Source: Rhodoferax sp.
GTDB taxonomy: Bacteria; Pseudomonadota; Gammaproteobacteria; Burkholderiales; Burkholderiaceae_C
Assembly: GCF_030646845.1 (NCBI RefSeq)
Contig: NZ_JAUSLE010000058.1
Span: 1 to 64,000 of the forward strand
Direction: 5' to 3'
Length of the DNA: 64,000 nucleotides
How positions within the stretch are numbered: position 1 is the stretch's first letter; each line of letters starts with the position of its first letter. Below, piece after piece: positions 1 to 8,409 of this stretch. The translations under genes were made by a program, and so were the position numbers. The notes under the pieces were generated by a model. That model was given only the letters and a program-made list of their open reading frames with translations. It was not told where the DNA came from and did no database searches.

Positions 1-1
1 T

Positions 2-241
2 GCCAACAACACCGAATTCGGCCTGGCCAGCTACTTCTACAGCCGCGACGTGGGCCGCGTTTTCCGGGTCAGCGAAGCGCTGGAGTACGGCATGGTGGGC
101 ATCAACGTCGGCATCCTCGCCACCGAGCATGTACCATTCGGAGGAGTCAAACAGTCGGGGTTGGGCCGCGAAGGCTCTCACTACGGCATGGATGACTATG
201 TGGAACTGAAGTACCTCTGTATCGGGGATGTACTGACGTGA
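2..241 (+). CDS. gabD: Succinate-semialdehyde dehydrogenase, C-terminal fragment (cut by window start)
   Basis: Last 79 residues of an aldehyde dehydrogenase superfamily protein that most resembles GabD, which oxidises succinate semialdehyde to succinate with NAD(P)+. The visible part has the typical tail: [14 protein letters not shown], the [14 protein letters not shown] loop that packs on the cofactor/oligomer side, and the ending [10 protein letters not shown]. The catalytic Cys and Glu lie outside the window. The frame is open from base 2, so the gene is truncated only by the window edge. As the first gene left of a catabolic block it may belong to the same pathway, but about 420 bp of non-coding DNA and a minus-strand gene separate it from the next plus-strand operon. 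Confidence 0.88.
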   Translation, partial: ANNTEFGLASYFYSRDVGRVFRVSEALEYGMVGINVGILATEHVPFGGVKQSGLGREGSHYGMDDYVELKYLCIGDVLT

Positions 242-661
242 ACGTCCGTCTTGCGATCGGGAATCCAAGAGGGAGATACACGAAAAAATGACATGAAGCC
301 GAATCCATACCGTGTTCTCCAATGTCAGCTTCTGTTGGTCGCACCAGATCAAAGTCCGCATTGGAGGATCGACTCCCACTGACCGCTCCTGGCCCGTTCC
401 TGGCGCCGTAACGACCCAAAGCAGTCCTAGCGACTATTCAAGTCGTCGCCTGCTAGCCGACATTCAAGATCTCACGAAATCCATTTGTGGAAGACAGCTT
501 CAGGGAAGGTCTATCCAAAAGGCGGTCGTCGCGTGGCGACCAGATCCAGTCATCCGCATACTCCGTCTTTCCAAAAGTATCTAATCCATAACTGCACGTT
601 GAAATTTCGAACTCGAGAACCCATAGCGAACATTTATAGCGCAGACGTGATCTCGGGAAAG
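242..661. other. Non-coding gap between gabD and the quinone reductase
   Basis: About 420 bp between the convergent ends of gabD and the quinone reductase. Open frames here are short, lack a plausible ribosome binding site and resemble no family I know. No clear hairpin with a T-tract, tRNA or repeat was seen. It may be decayed sequence. Confidence 0.5.
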
Positions 662-1648
662 TCAACCAATCGAAAGAACAACGTTACCCGTAACCGCTCC
701 GTTTTCGACCGCGTGATGCGCATCAGCAATCAAAGCCAAGGGGAGTTTCATTCCAATGTTGTGCAGCAGCACCTCTTGCCGCAGAAAATCGGTCAAGACT
801 TTGATGGCGCGGCGACGGTCCGAATCGCTCAGGTTGTAGACAATAAAAAACCGGACGCCAAAGTTGCGCGAAATCATCGGGAAAAACGGCAAAGTGAACT
901 GCCTTGCGCCACTGCCATACACCACCCACTGACCATCCGGACGCACGACCTCCATGTCAATGGCCGCATTCGCCGCGATGTCCATTTCGATCACGCGATC
1001 GACACCAGCGCCCTGTGTTTCCTCCAGCACACGGTCCACGACGGGTTCCGTTCGGTAGTTGATGGCCACATCGGCACCAGCGGCTAGCGCCAACGCGGCC
1101 TTTTCCGGTGAGCTGACTGTCGTGATGACCTGGCGCGCACCCAACAAGCGCGAAAACTGCACGGCGTAGTGGCCCACCGCTCCCGCCCCCCCCGCGACGA
1201 GAACACGTTGACCTTCAACGCCACCGTCTGTCAGTACGGCGTGCAGCGCCGTCAGCGCGGGAATGCCCAGGCAGGCACCGACTTCACCAGGTACGTTGGC
1301 TGGCAGGGGAACTGCCTGCTGCTCGGGCACGCACACTAACTCTGCTGCGGTTCCGAAAGGTCGCGCCCAGCCAGCGTTCCAGAGCCAGACCCGCTCACCG
1401 ATTCGTGCCGGATCCACACCCGCACCGACTGCATCGATGATCCCCATACCGTCGCTGTGCGGAATCACGCGCGGAAACGGCATTATCGGGCCGCGCGCGC
1501 CAGAGCGCGCCTTCACGTCGGAAGGGTTCAGGCCAGACCACTGCAACCGCACGCAAACCTCGCCGGTTGCGGGCTGGGGGTCGGGCAAATCGCCCACCAG
1601 TAGCACTTGGTCAGCGGGCCCGGTTTGTTCGTAAAAAGCAGCTTTCAT
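662..1648 (-). CDS. NADPH:quinone reductase-like medium-chain dehydrogenase/reductase
   Basis: A 328-residue zinc-independent MDR protein of the quinone oxidoreductase (Qor/zeta-crystallin) type, expected to reduce quinones or alpha,beta-unsaturated carbonyls with NADPH in the cytosol. The N-terminal GroES-like domain has GLNPSDVKARSG (about residues 39-50). The Rossmann domain starts with VLVAGGAGAVGHYA (about 149-162), the usual NADPH-binding motif of this family. The cysteine and histidine ligands of the zinc alcohol dehydrogenases are absent. I chose the ATG at 1648 because MKAAFYEQTG is the normal family start; an ATG four codons upstream is possible. It is transcribed divergently from the SDR operon at 1954. 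The exact substrate cannot be read from sequence. Confidence 0.85.
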   Translation of the reverse strand: MKAAFYEQTGPADQVLLVGDLPDPQPATGEVCVRLQWSGLNPSDVKARSGARGPIMPFPRVIPHSDGMGIIDAVGAGVDPARIGERVWLWNAGWARPFGTAAELVCVPEQQAVPLPANVPGEVGACLGIPALTALHAVLTDGGVEGQRVLVAGGAGAVGHYAVQFSRLLGARQVITTVSSPEKAALALAAGADVAINYRTEPVVDRVLEETQGAGVDRVIEMDIAANAAIDMEVVRPDGQWVVYGSGARQFTLPFFPMISRNFGVRFFIVYNLSDSDRRRAIKVLTDFLRQEVLLHNIGMKLPLALIADAHHAVENGAVTGNVVLSIG

Positions 1649-1953
1649 CTCAGGCTCCATTCGCTTTGATTGCAGACAAAAAGACACTGTAGCGGACGCG
1701 ATCGCGCTGCCGAATCAAGGTACTCCGAACCACATCAAATTTGCGGACTTCAGTGCCTTGCATCAGGATTTACCCGCGCACTCATAACTTTTCACTCGGT
1801 GAAATGTTGTTCGAGATGGCTACAGCTTCGGATACGCGGGAACACATCATTCGCACCAATCCAAGACCACGTATCGGATCGAGGAAAAACAAATGACGCT
1901 TGGACATCGAAGTGGGAAAAGTGATTCCCACCGGCCGGCGCGATGGAGACAAG
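1649..1953. promoter_or_regulatory. Divergent promoter region between quinone reductase and SDR/ABC operon
   Basis: 305 bp between two divergent start codons, so promoters for both directions should lie here. It is more AT-rich than the flanking genes around 1725-1890. I cannot assign -35/-10 boxes or an operator with confidence. A GGAG about 8 bp upstream of 1954 is the ribosome binding site of the SDR gene. Confidence 0.5.
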
Positions 1954-2754
1954 ATGATTGATTTGAATGGCAAAGTTGCAGCCGTTACTGGCGCCGCAGG
2001 CGGTATTGGTGCAGAGGTGGCTCGCACCTTGGCAAAGGCAGGGGCACGGGTTGTTTTGGGTGATGTGCAAGCCGAGCGTGGCGAGCAAGTCGCCAAGCAG
2101 ATTCGCGAAGCCGGCGGCCAGGCCGTGTTTGTTGCGCACGACACGTCCGTTGAAGATCAGTGGATTGCGTTCATCGAAACCGCACTCAACAATTTCGGCG
2201 GCCTCGACATCGTGGTCAACAACGCCGGAATCGAGCAGACCTGCTTCCTCGAAAACATCACTGTCGCTGACATTCAGAAGCTGCTCTCCGTAAACGTGAC
2301 CGGTGTGCTCATAGGTCACAAGCATGCTGTACGGGCGATGAAGCCAGGCGGCCGCGCGGGCAAGGGTGGCAGCATCATCAATCTGTCGTCGGTGGCTGGC
2401 CTGATCGGCACACCTGGTTTGGGCGTGTACTCCGCGTCCAAAGGTGCGGTCCGTCTGTTGACCAAGGCGGCGGCCGTCGAGTTTGGTCGACTCGGCTATG
2501 GCATTCGGGTGAACTCCATCCACCCGGGTCTGGTGGAAACTGACATGGGTGAGAAATTGCTTAACGACTTCGTTAGTCTCGGCATGTTCAAGGATCGCGA
2601 CGATGCCTACACGCAGATGAAAGCGGCGCATCCCCTGGGCATAACCGGCCTGCCAAGTGACATCGCCAACCTGGCACTGTTTCTCGCCTCCGACCTGTCG
2701 CGCTGGATGTCGGGTGCCGAACTCGTCGCCGATGGCGCGATGACGGTCAGCTAA
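1954..2754 (+). CDS. Short-chain dehydrogenase/reductase (SDR), first gene of catabolic operon
   Basis: A 266-residue classical SDR, a cytosolic NAD(P)-dependent alcohol/ketone oxidoreductase. It has the cofactor motif TGAAGGIG (residues 12-19), the structural NNAG (89-92), a catalytic Ser at about 145-146, and the Tyr159-x3-Lys163 pair in YSASK. Asp37, after the second beta strand (VVLGDV), suggests a preference for NAD over NADP. An in-frame ATG lies 18 codons upstream, but the ATG at 1954 is preceded by GGAG at good spacing and gives the normal family start. A second SDR follows after 43 bp, so the pair probably handles successive or alternative alcohol/ketone steps of the same substrate. 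The substrate is unknown; a secondary alcohol would fit the ketone-carboxylase idea for this region. Confidence 0.88.
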   Translation: MIDLNGKVAAVTGAAGGIGAEVARTLAKAGARVVLGDVQAERGEQVAKQIREAGGQAVFVAHDTSVEDQWIAFIETALNNFGGLDIVVNNAGIEQTCFLENITVADIQKLLSVNVTGVLIGHKHAVRAMKPGGRAGKGGSIINLSSVAGLIGTPGLGVYSASKGAVRLLTKAAAVEFGRLGYGIRVNSIHPGLVETDMGEKLLNDFVSLGMFKDRDDAYTQMKAAHPLGITGLPSDIANLALFLASDLSRWMSGAELVADGAMTVS

Positions 2755-2797
2755 ATCTGCGCAAAAGCTGCTGGCACTAAACGAGGAGATCAACACC

Positions 2798-3580
2798 ATG
2801 AGTGTGATGAAGATGTTTGACCTGAGCGGCAAAGTAGCCGTGATCACGGGCGCAGGCAACGGCCTGGGCTACCAGTTCGCCGCAGCGATGGCAGAGGCGG
2901 GTGCGGATGTCGTTTGTGCTGACATTGATATGGTCAGGAATGAAGAGACTGCAGCGCGCGTTGTGGCACTCGGACGCAAGGCCCTGAGCATCCAATGCGA
3001 TGTGACGCGCGAAGCAGATGTCGCAGCGCTTTTCCAGTCTGCAGACAAGGCGTTTGGTCGTGTCGACATCGCGTTCGCCAATGCCGGTATTGCGGATCTC
3101 GCTCCGCAGCCGCTGCATGATTATCCGACAGACAACTGGAATGCAGTGATAGCGGTCAACCTGCAGGGTGTCTTCTACACCGACCGTGAAGCGCTGAAGC
3201 TCATGGTGCGCCAGCAAAGCGGCAAACTGATCAACGTTGCTTCGATGTGGGGCTTGGCCGGAGCATCGAGCGTGGCACCCATTCCAGCCTACAACGCCGC
3301 CAAAGGCGCGGTGGTAAACCTGACGCGCGAACTCGCACTCGAATATGCGACGCAAAACATCCAGGTCAATGCGATTTGCCCCGGTTTTTTTCGTACCCGA
3401 TTGGCTGACGGCAAATACGACGACCCTGAATTCGTCGCTGCGATCACTGCGTTCACGCCGATGAGGCGCGTCGCCGACGCCAGCGAGATCAAGGGCACGG
3501 CGCTGTACCTCGCCTCAAACGCTTCGAGTTTCACGACAGGATTGATGTTAGTCACCGACGGTGGCTGCATGGCCAAGTAG
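2798..3580 (+). CDS. Short-chain dehydrogenase/reductase (SDR), second copy
   Basis: A 260-residue classical SDR. TGAGNGLG (residues 17-24) binds the cofactor, NAG is at 95-97, Ser149 and Tyr165-x3-Lys169 (YNAAK) complete the catalytic set, and CADID (40-44) places an Asp after the second strand as in NAD-preferring enzymes. An AGGAG about 9 bp upstream supports the ATG at 2798. It is clearly not a recent duplicate of the preceding SDR: the two share family motifs but differ over most of their length. Position directly before a transporter operon, with 42 bp to the binding-protein gene, suggests co-transcription and a role in converting the imported compound. Confidence 0.88.
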   Translation: MSVMKMFDLSGKVAVITGAGNGLGYQFAAAMAEAGADVVCADIDMVRNEETAARVVALGRKALSIQCDVTREADVAALFQSADKAFGRVDIAFANAGIADLAPQPLHDYPTDNWNAVIAVNLQGVFYTDREALKLMVRQQSGKLINVASMWGLAGASSVAPIPAYNAAKGAVVNLTRELALEYATQNIQVNAICPGFFRTRLADGKYDDPEFVAAITAFTPMRRVADASEIKGTALYLASNASSFTTGLMLVTDGGCMAK

Positions 3581-3622
3581 ATCCCGCGATAGTTCTTTCC
3601 CTCAAACCACCAGGAGACAAAC

Positions 3623-4951
3623 ATGAATGTAATTGACAAGATTGCCGCAGACACAACCACCCAACCGTTGCCCTCGCGGCGGACCGTGCTCGGTGCCGGC
3701 GGCGCAGTGGGGTTGGCTTTGCTGAACCCTACTTCCATCTTCGCCCAGGGTGCCGATGGCGCCAACACGATTCGTGTCGGCTTCATCAGCCCGCGTACGG
3801 GTGCTTTGGCAAGCTTCGGCGAGGCCGATGGCTACGTGCTCGAACTGGCTCGCAAGTCGTTGAAAGGCGGACTGACGGTGGGCGGAAGGAAATACGCAGT
3901 CGAGATCCTGGACCGCGACACGCAATCTGATCCGGCCCGCGCCAGCCAGTTGGCAAAGACCTTGATCAATTCCGACAAGGTCGACCTCATTCTCGTGACG
4001 TCCGCACCCGAGACCGTGAACCCGGTTGCAGACGCTTGCGAAGGTGCGGGCGTGCCCTGCCTCTCGACCGTGACACCTTGGGAGGCGTGGTACTTCGGGC
4101 GCGGCGCCAAGCCCGGCGAGCCATCACCGTTCAAATGGACATTCCACTTCTCGTTCGGCGTGGGCGAGTTCGTCAAGAGCTACACCTCGCAGTGGGGCCA
4201 ACTGTCCACCAATAAAAAAGTGGCTGCACTCTACCCCAACGACGCTGATGGCAACGCCATTCGGGCCAGTCTGGCACCGGCATTGCAGAAGGCTGGCTTC
4301 ACCATCGTTGATGCGGGTCCGTACGAGACGGGCACTACCGACTTCTCAGCGCAGATCGCGAAGTTCAAGGCCGAGAAGTGCGACATCTTCAACACCTTTC
4401 CAATCCCACCGGATTTCGCCACTTTCTGGCGTCAGGCTGCCCAGCAAGGCCTCACAAAAACGATGAAGATCGTCCAGGTCGCCAAGACCGGTCTGTTTCC
4501 GTCCAGCGTAGAGGCACTGGGGCCGCTCGGCTTCAATCTCTCCAGCGCCTGTTACTGGCACAAGACATTCCCCTACAAATCGCCACTGACAGGTGTAACC
4601 AGTATGCAGTTGGCCGACGGCTACGAAAAAGCCGCCAACAAGCAGTGGAACCAGCAACTCGGTGCTTCGATGTCGCTGCTAGACGCCGGCTTCGAAGCCT
4701 TGAAAGCCAGCACCAATCCGAAGGACAAGGCCAGCGTGGCCAAGTCGCTTGGTTCATTGGTGACCACGACCACGGTGGGCAAGGTCGACTTTACCAAGGG
4801 ACCGGTGCAGGGTGCTTGCACCACGCCGCTGATTGGCACGCAGTGGGTCAAGGCCGCTGCAGGTTCGAAGTACAAGTACGACTACGTCATCACCGAGAAC
4901 GCCGCCGATACCAATGTCCCGGTGGCGGCCAAGCTGCGTCCGTACGCCTGA
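3623..4951 (+). CDS. Branched-chain-amino-acid-type ABC transporter substrate-binding protein (Tat-exported)
   Basis: A 442-residue periplasmic binding protein of the type I fold (LivK/Leu-Ile-Val-binding family), the ligand receptor of the ABC importer encoded by the next four genes. The N-terminus carries a twin-arginine signal: SRRTVLGAGG at residues 18-27, then a hydrophobic stretch ending near SIFAQ, so export folded through Tat is likely. The mature part begins NTIRVGFISPRTG, the usual first strand of this fold. RBS AGGAG lies 8 bp before the ATG. Proteins of this clade bind many ligands besides amino acids (amides, urea, aromatic acids, ketone-derived acids); the ligand here is unknown. 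Confidence 0.9.
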   Translation: MNVIDKIAADTTTQPLPSRRTVLGAGGAVGLALLNPTSIFAQGADGANTIRVGFISPRTGALASFGEADGYVLELARKSLKGGLTVGGRKYAVEILDRDTQSDPARASQLAKTLINSDKVDLILVTSAPETVNPVADACEGAGVPCLSTVTPWEAWYFGRGAKPGEPSPFKWTFHFSFGVGEFVKSYTSQWGQLSTNKKVAALYPNDADGNAIRASLAPALQKAGFTIVDAGPYETGTTDFSAQIAKFKAEKCDIFNTFPIPPDFATFWRQAAQQGLTKTMKIVQVAKTGLFPSSVEALGPLGFNLSSACYWHKTFPYKSPLTGVTSMQLADGYEKAANKQWNQQLGASMSLLDAGFEALKASTNPKDKASVAKSLGSLVTTTTVGKVDFTKGPVQGACTTPLIGTQWVKAAAGSKYKYDYVITENAADTNVPVAAKLRPYA

Positions 4952-4971
4952 TCGAACAAGTTTGTCACACC

Positions 4972-5703
4972 ATGTCGTCAATTGATGCATTGATTTCCGC
5001 ACGAGGACTGCGCAAGCAATACGGTGCACTGGTCGTCCTTGACGGCGTGGACTTCGAGGTTCGGCGCGGCGATGCGATCGGCATCGTCGGGCCTAACGGG
5101 GCCGGCAAGACAACCCTGCTCAGTGTTTTGTCCGGATCGCAGGCCGCCACGGCCGGAACAATTGGCTTTAAGGGCAATGACGTGTCATCGCTGGACGCCG
5201 CGACGCGCTGCAGGATGGGCATCGTTCGGACCCACCAGGTGCCGCAACCCTTCAGTGGCATGACTGTGTTCGAAAACGTCTTCACGGCCGCAACGCACGG
5301 GGGTGGATTCCGTCGCACCGAAGCCTATGACCGTTGCATCGATGCGATCGAGCTCTGTGGCATGACGAAGGTGGCCAATCGGCGCGCCGCGACACTCGGC
5401 CTGCTGGATCGCAAGCGGCTGGAGTTGACCCGCGCACTGGCAACCAACCCACAGGTGTTGCTACTGGATGAGATCGGCGGCGGCCTCACCGACGGTGAGG
5501 CGGCGGAACTCGTGCGGACCATCAAGGTGCTGCACAGCCGGGACATCGCCATTGTTTGGATCGAGCACATCGTGCACGTGCTGCTGCAGGTAGCGAAGCG
5601 GCTGGTATGCATGGACTCCGGCCGCGTGATTGCCGAGGGTGATCCACAAGAGGTGCTGTCCAACGCCACCGTGGTCGATGCCTACCTGGGAGGCGGACGA
5701 TGA
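4972..5703 (+). CDS. livG: ABC transporter ATP-binding protein, LivG type
   Basis: A 243-residue ATPase subunit of the Liv-type importer. Walker A is GPNGAGKTT (about residues 38-46) and the Walker B region reads VLLLDEIGGGLT. The stretch where the LSGGQ signature normally sits reads LGLLDRKRLELTRALA, so the signature is non-canonical, although the following RALA helix is normal. The ATG at 4972 gives the expected family start (ISARGLRKQYGALVVLDGV); the frame is open far upstream but there it overlaps the binding-protein gene. No strong Shine-Dalgarno is seen, so translation may depend on coupling. The stop codon overlaps the start of livF as ATGA. Confidence 0.92.
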   Translation: MSSIDALISARGLRKQYGALVVLDGVDFEVRRGDAIGIVGPNGAGKTTLLSVLSGSQAATAGTIGFKGNDVSSLDAATRCRMGIVRTHQVPQPFSGMTVFENVFTAATHGGGFRRTEAYDRCIDAIELCGMTKVANRRAATLGLLDRKRLELTRALATNPQVLLLDEIGGGLTDGEAAELVRTIKVLHSRDIAIVWIEHIVHVLLQVAKRLVCMDSGRVIAEGDPQEVLSNATVVDAYLGGGR

Positions 5704-6455
5704 GCCTCCTGAAAATTGAAGGCCTGGAGGCCAGACACGGTCTTCTGACGGCCGTACAAGGCATCAGCCTGGACATCGAGCAAGGCGAAACGCTGGCGCT
5801 CGTCGGCGCCAACGGCGCTGGCAAAACAACGTTGCTTCGAACGCTGGCGGGCGTGCATCCGGTGGCGGGCGGCCGCATCGTCTTCGACGGCCTAGACGTG
5901 AGTGCGCTGCCAGCGCACCACCGGGTCGCAGCTGGACTGGCTTTGGTGCCCGAAGGGCGCAAGCTGTTCCCTGCGATGACCGTGCAAGAAAACCTGCTCG
6001 TAGCCCTGTCTGCCAAGCGTGAGGGCAACTGGAACCTAAGCACGGTGCTCGAAGCCTTTCCGCAACTCAAACCCAAACTGAAGGCGGCAGCCGGCACCTT
6101 GTCGGGAGGTCAACAGCAGGCCGTGGCCATTGGCCGCGCGTTGATGACGAATCCGCGAGTGCTGCTGCTGGACGAAGTGTCCCTTGGCCTCTCGCCGCTG
6201 GCGGTCCAAGGCGTCTATGACTCACTGCGTACGTTGATGGGCAAGGGCACGGTCCACGGCACCACCGTCGTGCTGGTCGAGCAAGACCTGCAGCGAACGT
6301 TTCAAGTCGCTGACCGCATCGTATGCATGCTCGAAGGCAAAGTAGTGGCCAGCGGGCGGGCTGACGAGATGACACGCGAGCAAGTGATGGAGTATTACTT
6401 CGGCCATCGCACGTCCACAGCAGGCCCGACTTCACAACCGACAGGAACAACATGA
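5700..6455 (+). CDS. livF: ABC transporter ATP-binding protein, LivF type
   Basis: A 251-residue second ATPase of the importer. Walker A GANGAGKTT (about residues 36-44), a canonical signature LSGGQQQAVAIGRAL and Walker B VLLLDEVSLGL are all intact. LivF and LivG normally form a heterodimer, so here one canonical and one degenerate signature sit in the two composite ATP sites. The start overlaps the livG stop and its own stop overlaps the livH start by 4 bp, which implies translational coupling through the transporter genes. Confidence 0.93.
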   Translation: MSLLKIEGLEARHGLLTAVQGISLDIEQGETLALVGANGAGKTTLLRTLAGVHPVAGGRIVFDGLDVSALPAHHRVAAGLALVPEGRKLFPAMTVQENLLVALSAKREGNWNLSTVLEAFPQLKPKLKAAAGTLSGGQQQAVAIGRALMTNPRVLLLDEVSLGLSPLAVQGVYDSLRTLMGKGTVHGTTVVLVEQDLQRTFQVADRIVCMLEGKVVASGRADEMTREQVMEYYFGHRTSTAGPTSQPTGTT

Positions 6456-7357
6456 TCTGGCTGAACCAACTCGTCCAAGGCCTGATGCTGGGTGGCTACT
6501 ACGCGTTGCTAGCGTGTGGTCTGTCATTCATGTTCGGCGTGATGGGCATCATCAACCTGGCGCACGGCAGTCTGGCGGTGCTGGCGGCTTACATGCTGTT
6601 CGTCTTGGCAGAACGCTTTGAGGTGCATCCCCTGCTGGGTCTCGTTGCGGTCATCCCGGTGATGGCGCTGATCGGGTGGGTGCTGCACCGGCTCGTTCTG
6701 GAGCGCAGCGCCCGCGCGGGCGCCCTGATCCCCTTGCTGAGCACCTTCGGTCTCGCGAGCGTGCTGGACAACTCCATGTTCCAGGCGTTCGATGCCGACA
6801 CACGTTCACTGGCTCCCTACATCGATTCGCTCAGCTACGACGGCTGGACACTGCCGGGCGGCATCATCGTTGGCCAGCTCGCGGTGCTCACACTGGTCGT
6901 CGCCATTGCGCTGCTCGGTGGACTGCATCTCATGCTGGCGCACACCGCGTTGGGCCGGCGCATTCGCGCCGCAGCCCACGATCCAGACACTGCGCAGCTG
7001 GTCGGAGTCGACGCACGGGCCGTCTATGCGGCTTCAACTGCTATCGCGATGGCCACCGTGGCGATCGCTGGTGCCTTCCTCGCAATGCGGGCCACGTTCG
7101 ATCCCTATACCGGCCCCTACCAGCTGATCTTCGCATTCGAAGCTGTGATCATTGGTGGCGGGGCACTGTGGGGAACGCTGTTGGGAGGCATCGTTTTGGG
7201 TGTCGCGCAGAGCATAGGCGCGCAAGTGCACCCACAAGGCTTCCTCATCGCCGGGCATGTCGTCTTCCTGACGGTGCTGCTGGCACGGGTGTACGCCGCA
7301 AACACCCTCCGCCGCTGGATCCGATCTTCCACTGGCCGATTCCGCAGCCGAGCCTGA
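6452..7357 (+). CDS. livH: ABC transporter permease, LivH type
   Basis: A 301-residue inner-membrane permease with about eight hydrophobic segments. The opening GLMLGGYYALLACGLSFMFG and the following MGIINLAHGSLAVLAAY are typical of LivH, and EAVIIGGGALWGTLLGG near the C-terminus matches the permease loop that contacts the ATPases. It pairs with LivM to form the translocation pore. The start overlaps livF by 4 bp. Substrate is not predictable from the permease. Confidence 0.93.
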   Translation: MIWLNQLVQGLMLGGYYALLACGLSFMFGVMGIINLAHGSLAVLAAYMLFVLAERFEVHPLLGLVAVIPVMALIGWVLHRLVLERSARAGALIPLLSTFGLASVLDNSMFQAFDADTRSLAPYIDSLSYDGWTLPGGIIVGQLAVLTLVVAIALLGGLHLMLAHTALGRRIRAAAHDPDTAQLVGVDARAVYAASTAIAMATVAIAGAFLAMRATFDPYTGPYQLIFAFEAVIIGGGALWGTLLGGIVLGVAQSIGAQVHPQGFLIAGHVVFLTVLLARVYAANTLRRWIRSSTGRFRSRA

Positions 7358-7362
7358 ACGCC

Positions 7363-8409
7363 ATGAACCTGACTCCACACCCACCCGTTGCTACTACCAC
7401 ACGCACCGCCGTACGTGTCACACGATGGACCCTGCCATCGATTGCGACAGTGTCGCTGGTGGCTGCTGCCCAACTCGTGCTCGTCGCGGGACCGCTATTC
7501 TTGTCGCCCAACGCGGTCGAACGACTCACTACCCTGTTTATCTACGGCATCCTGGCCCTGATGTGGAATGCATTGGCTGGCTACGCTGGACTGCTGTCCG
7601 TGGGACATCAGGCGTTCTTTGGGCTGGGTGCGTATGCAGCCATTCGTCTGGCTGACTGGGGTGTCAGTCCGTACCCGGCATTGCTGTTGGCTGCGACGCT
7701 GGTCGGGGCGCTTTCAATACCGATAGCCGCCTTCATGCTTCGACTGCGCGGCGGTGAATTCGCAATCGGCATGTGGGTCATGGCCGCACTGTGCCATCTG
7801 CTGGTCAACCTGGACAAGCTCGTCCAAGGTGAAACTGGCACCTCGCTCATCGCGCTGCAGGCTTACGCGGCCGATGACCGTCGCAGCTACACCTATTGGG
7901 CGGCCTTGGGCACCATGGCCGCCCTGGCCTGGCTGGTATTCGTGATGTTGCGCGGCAAGATGGGTACGGCGGCGCAAGCGATACGCGACAACGAGGAAGC
8001 TGCAGGCTCGGTGGGTGTTCGGGTGTTGTCCTCCAAGCGCCTGATCTTCGTGCTGTCGGCCTTCGGCTGCGCTGCTGCGGGTGCATTGTGGCTTGCCAGC
8101 TCGATCACGTTTCAGCCCAAGACGTACTTCAGCGTGCAATGGACGGCCTACATGATCTTCATGGTTCTGGTCGGCGGCATCGGCACCTATGAAGGGCCGA
8201 TCCTCGGCGCGGTTCTGTTTTTCACCATCGAAACCCTGTTTGGTGCCACTGGTGTGACCTACCTCATTGGCCTCGGCGCAACCGCGCTGTTGTTTGCCCT
8301 TTTGATGCCGCGCGGCATCTGGGGTGAGATAGAGCATCGCCTGGGGTTGCAACTCCTGCCGGTGGGTTATCGACTTAGTGGTGGCACGGGTGACCCGCCA
8401 CCGAAATGA
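7363..8409 (+). CDS. livM: ABC transporter permease, LivM type
   Basis: A 348-residue inner-membrane permease of the LivM family with many hydrophobic segments. The diagnostic region WNALAGYAGLLSVGHQAFFG and the later MVLVGGIGTYEGPILGAV are clear. The ATG at 7363, 5 bp after the livH stop, gives a basic/Thr-rich cytoplasmic N-terminus before the first membrane segment; the frame is open upstream but only inside livH. The TGA stop is embedded in ATGATG, which supplies the start of the amidase gene, so transporter and amidase are translationally linked. Confidence 0.92.
   Translation: MNLTPHPPVATTTRTAVRVTRWTLPSIATVSLVAAAQLVLVAGPLFLSPNAVERLTTLFIYGILALMWNALAGYAGLLSVGHQAFFGLGAYAAIRLADWGVSPYPALLLAATLVGALSIPIAAFMLRLRGGEFAIGMWVMAALCHLLVNLDKLVQGETGTSLIALQAYAADDRRSYTYWAALGTMAALAWLVFVMLRGKMGTAAQAIRDNEEAAGSVGVRVLSSKRLIFVLSAFGCAAAGALWLASSITFQPKTYFSVQWTAYMIFMVLVGGIGTYEGPILGAVLFFTIETLFGATGVTYLIGLGATALLFALLMPRGIWGEIEHRLGLQLLPVGYRLSGGTGDPPPK

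Noticed and set aside
485..1087. A 200-codon plus-strand open frame overlapping the quinone reductase.
   Set aside because: It is mostly antisense to a well-supported MDR gene and has no recognisable motif or ribosome binding site.
4378..4971. Upstream extension of the livG frame into the binding-protein gene.
   Set aside because: The extension overlaps a gene with a signal peptide and family fold; similarity to LivG begins only at the ATG at 4972.
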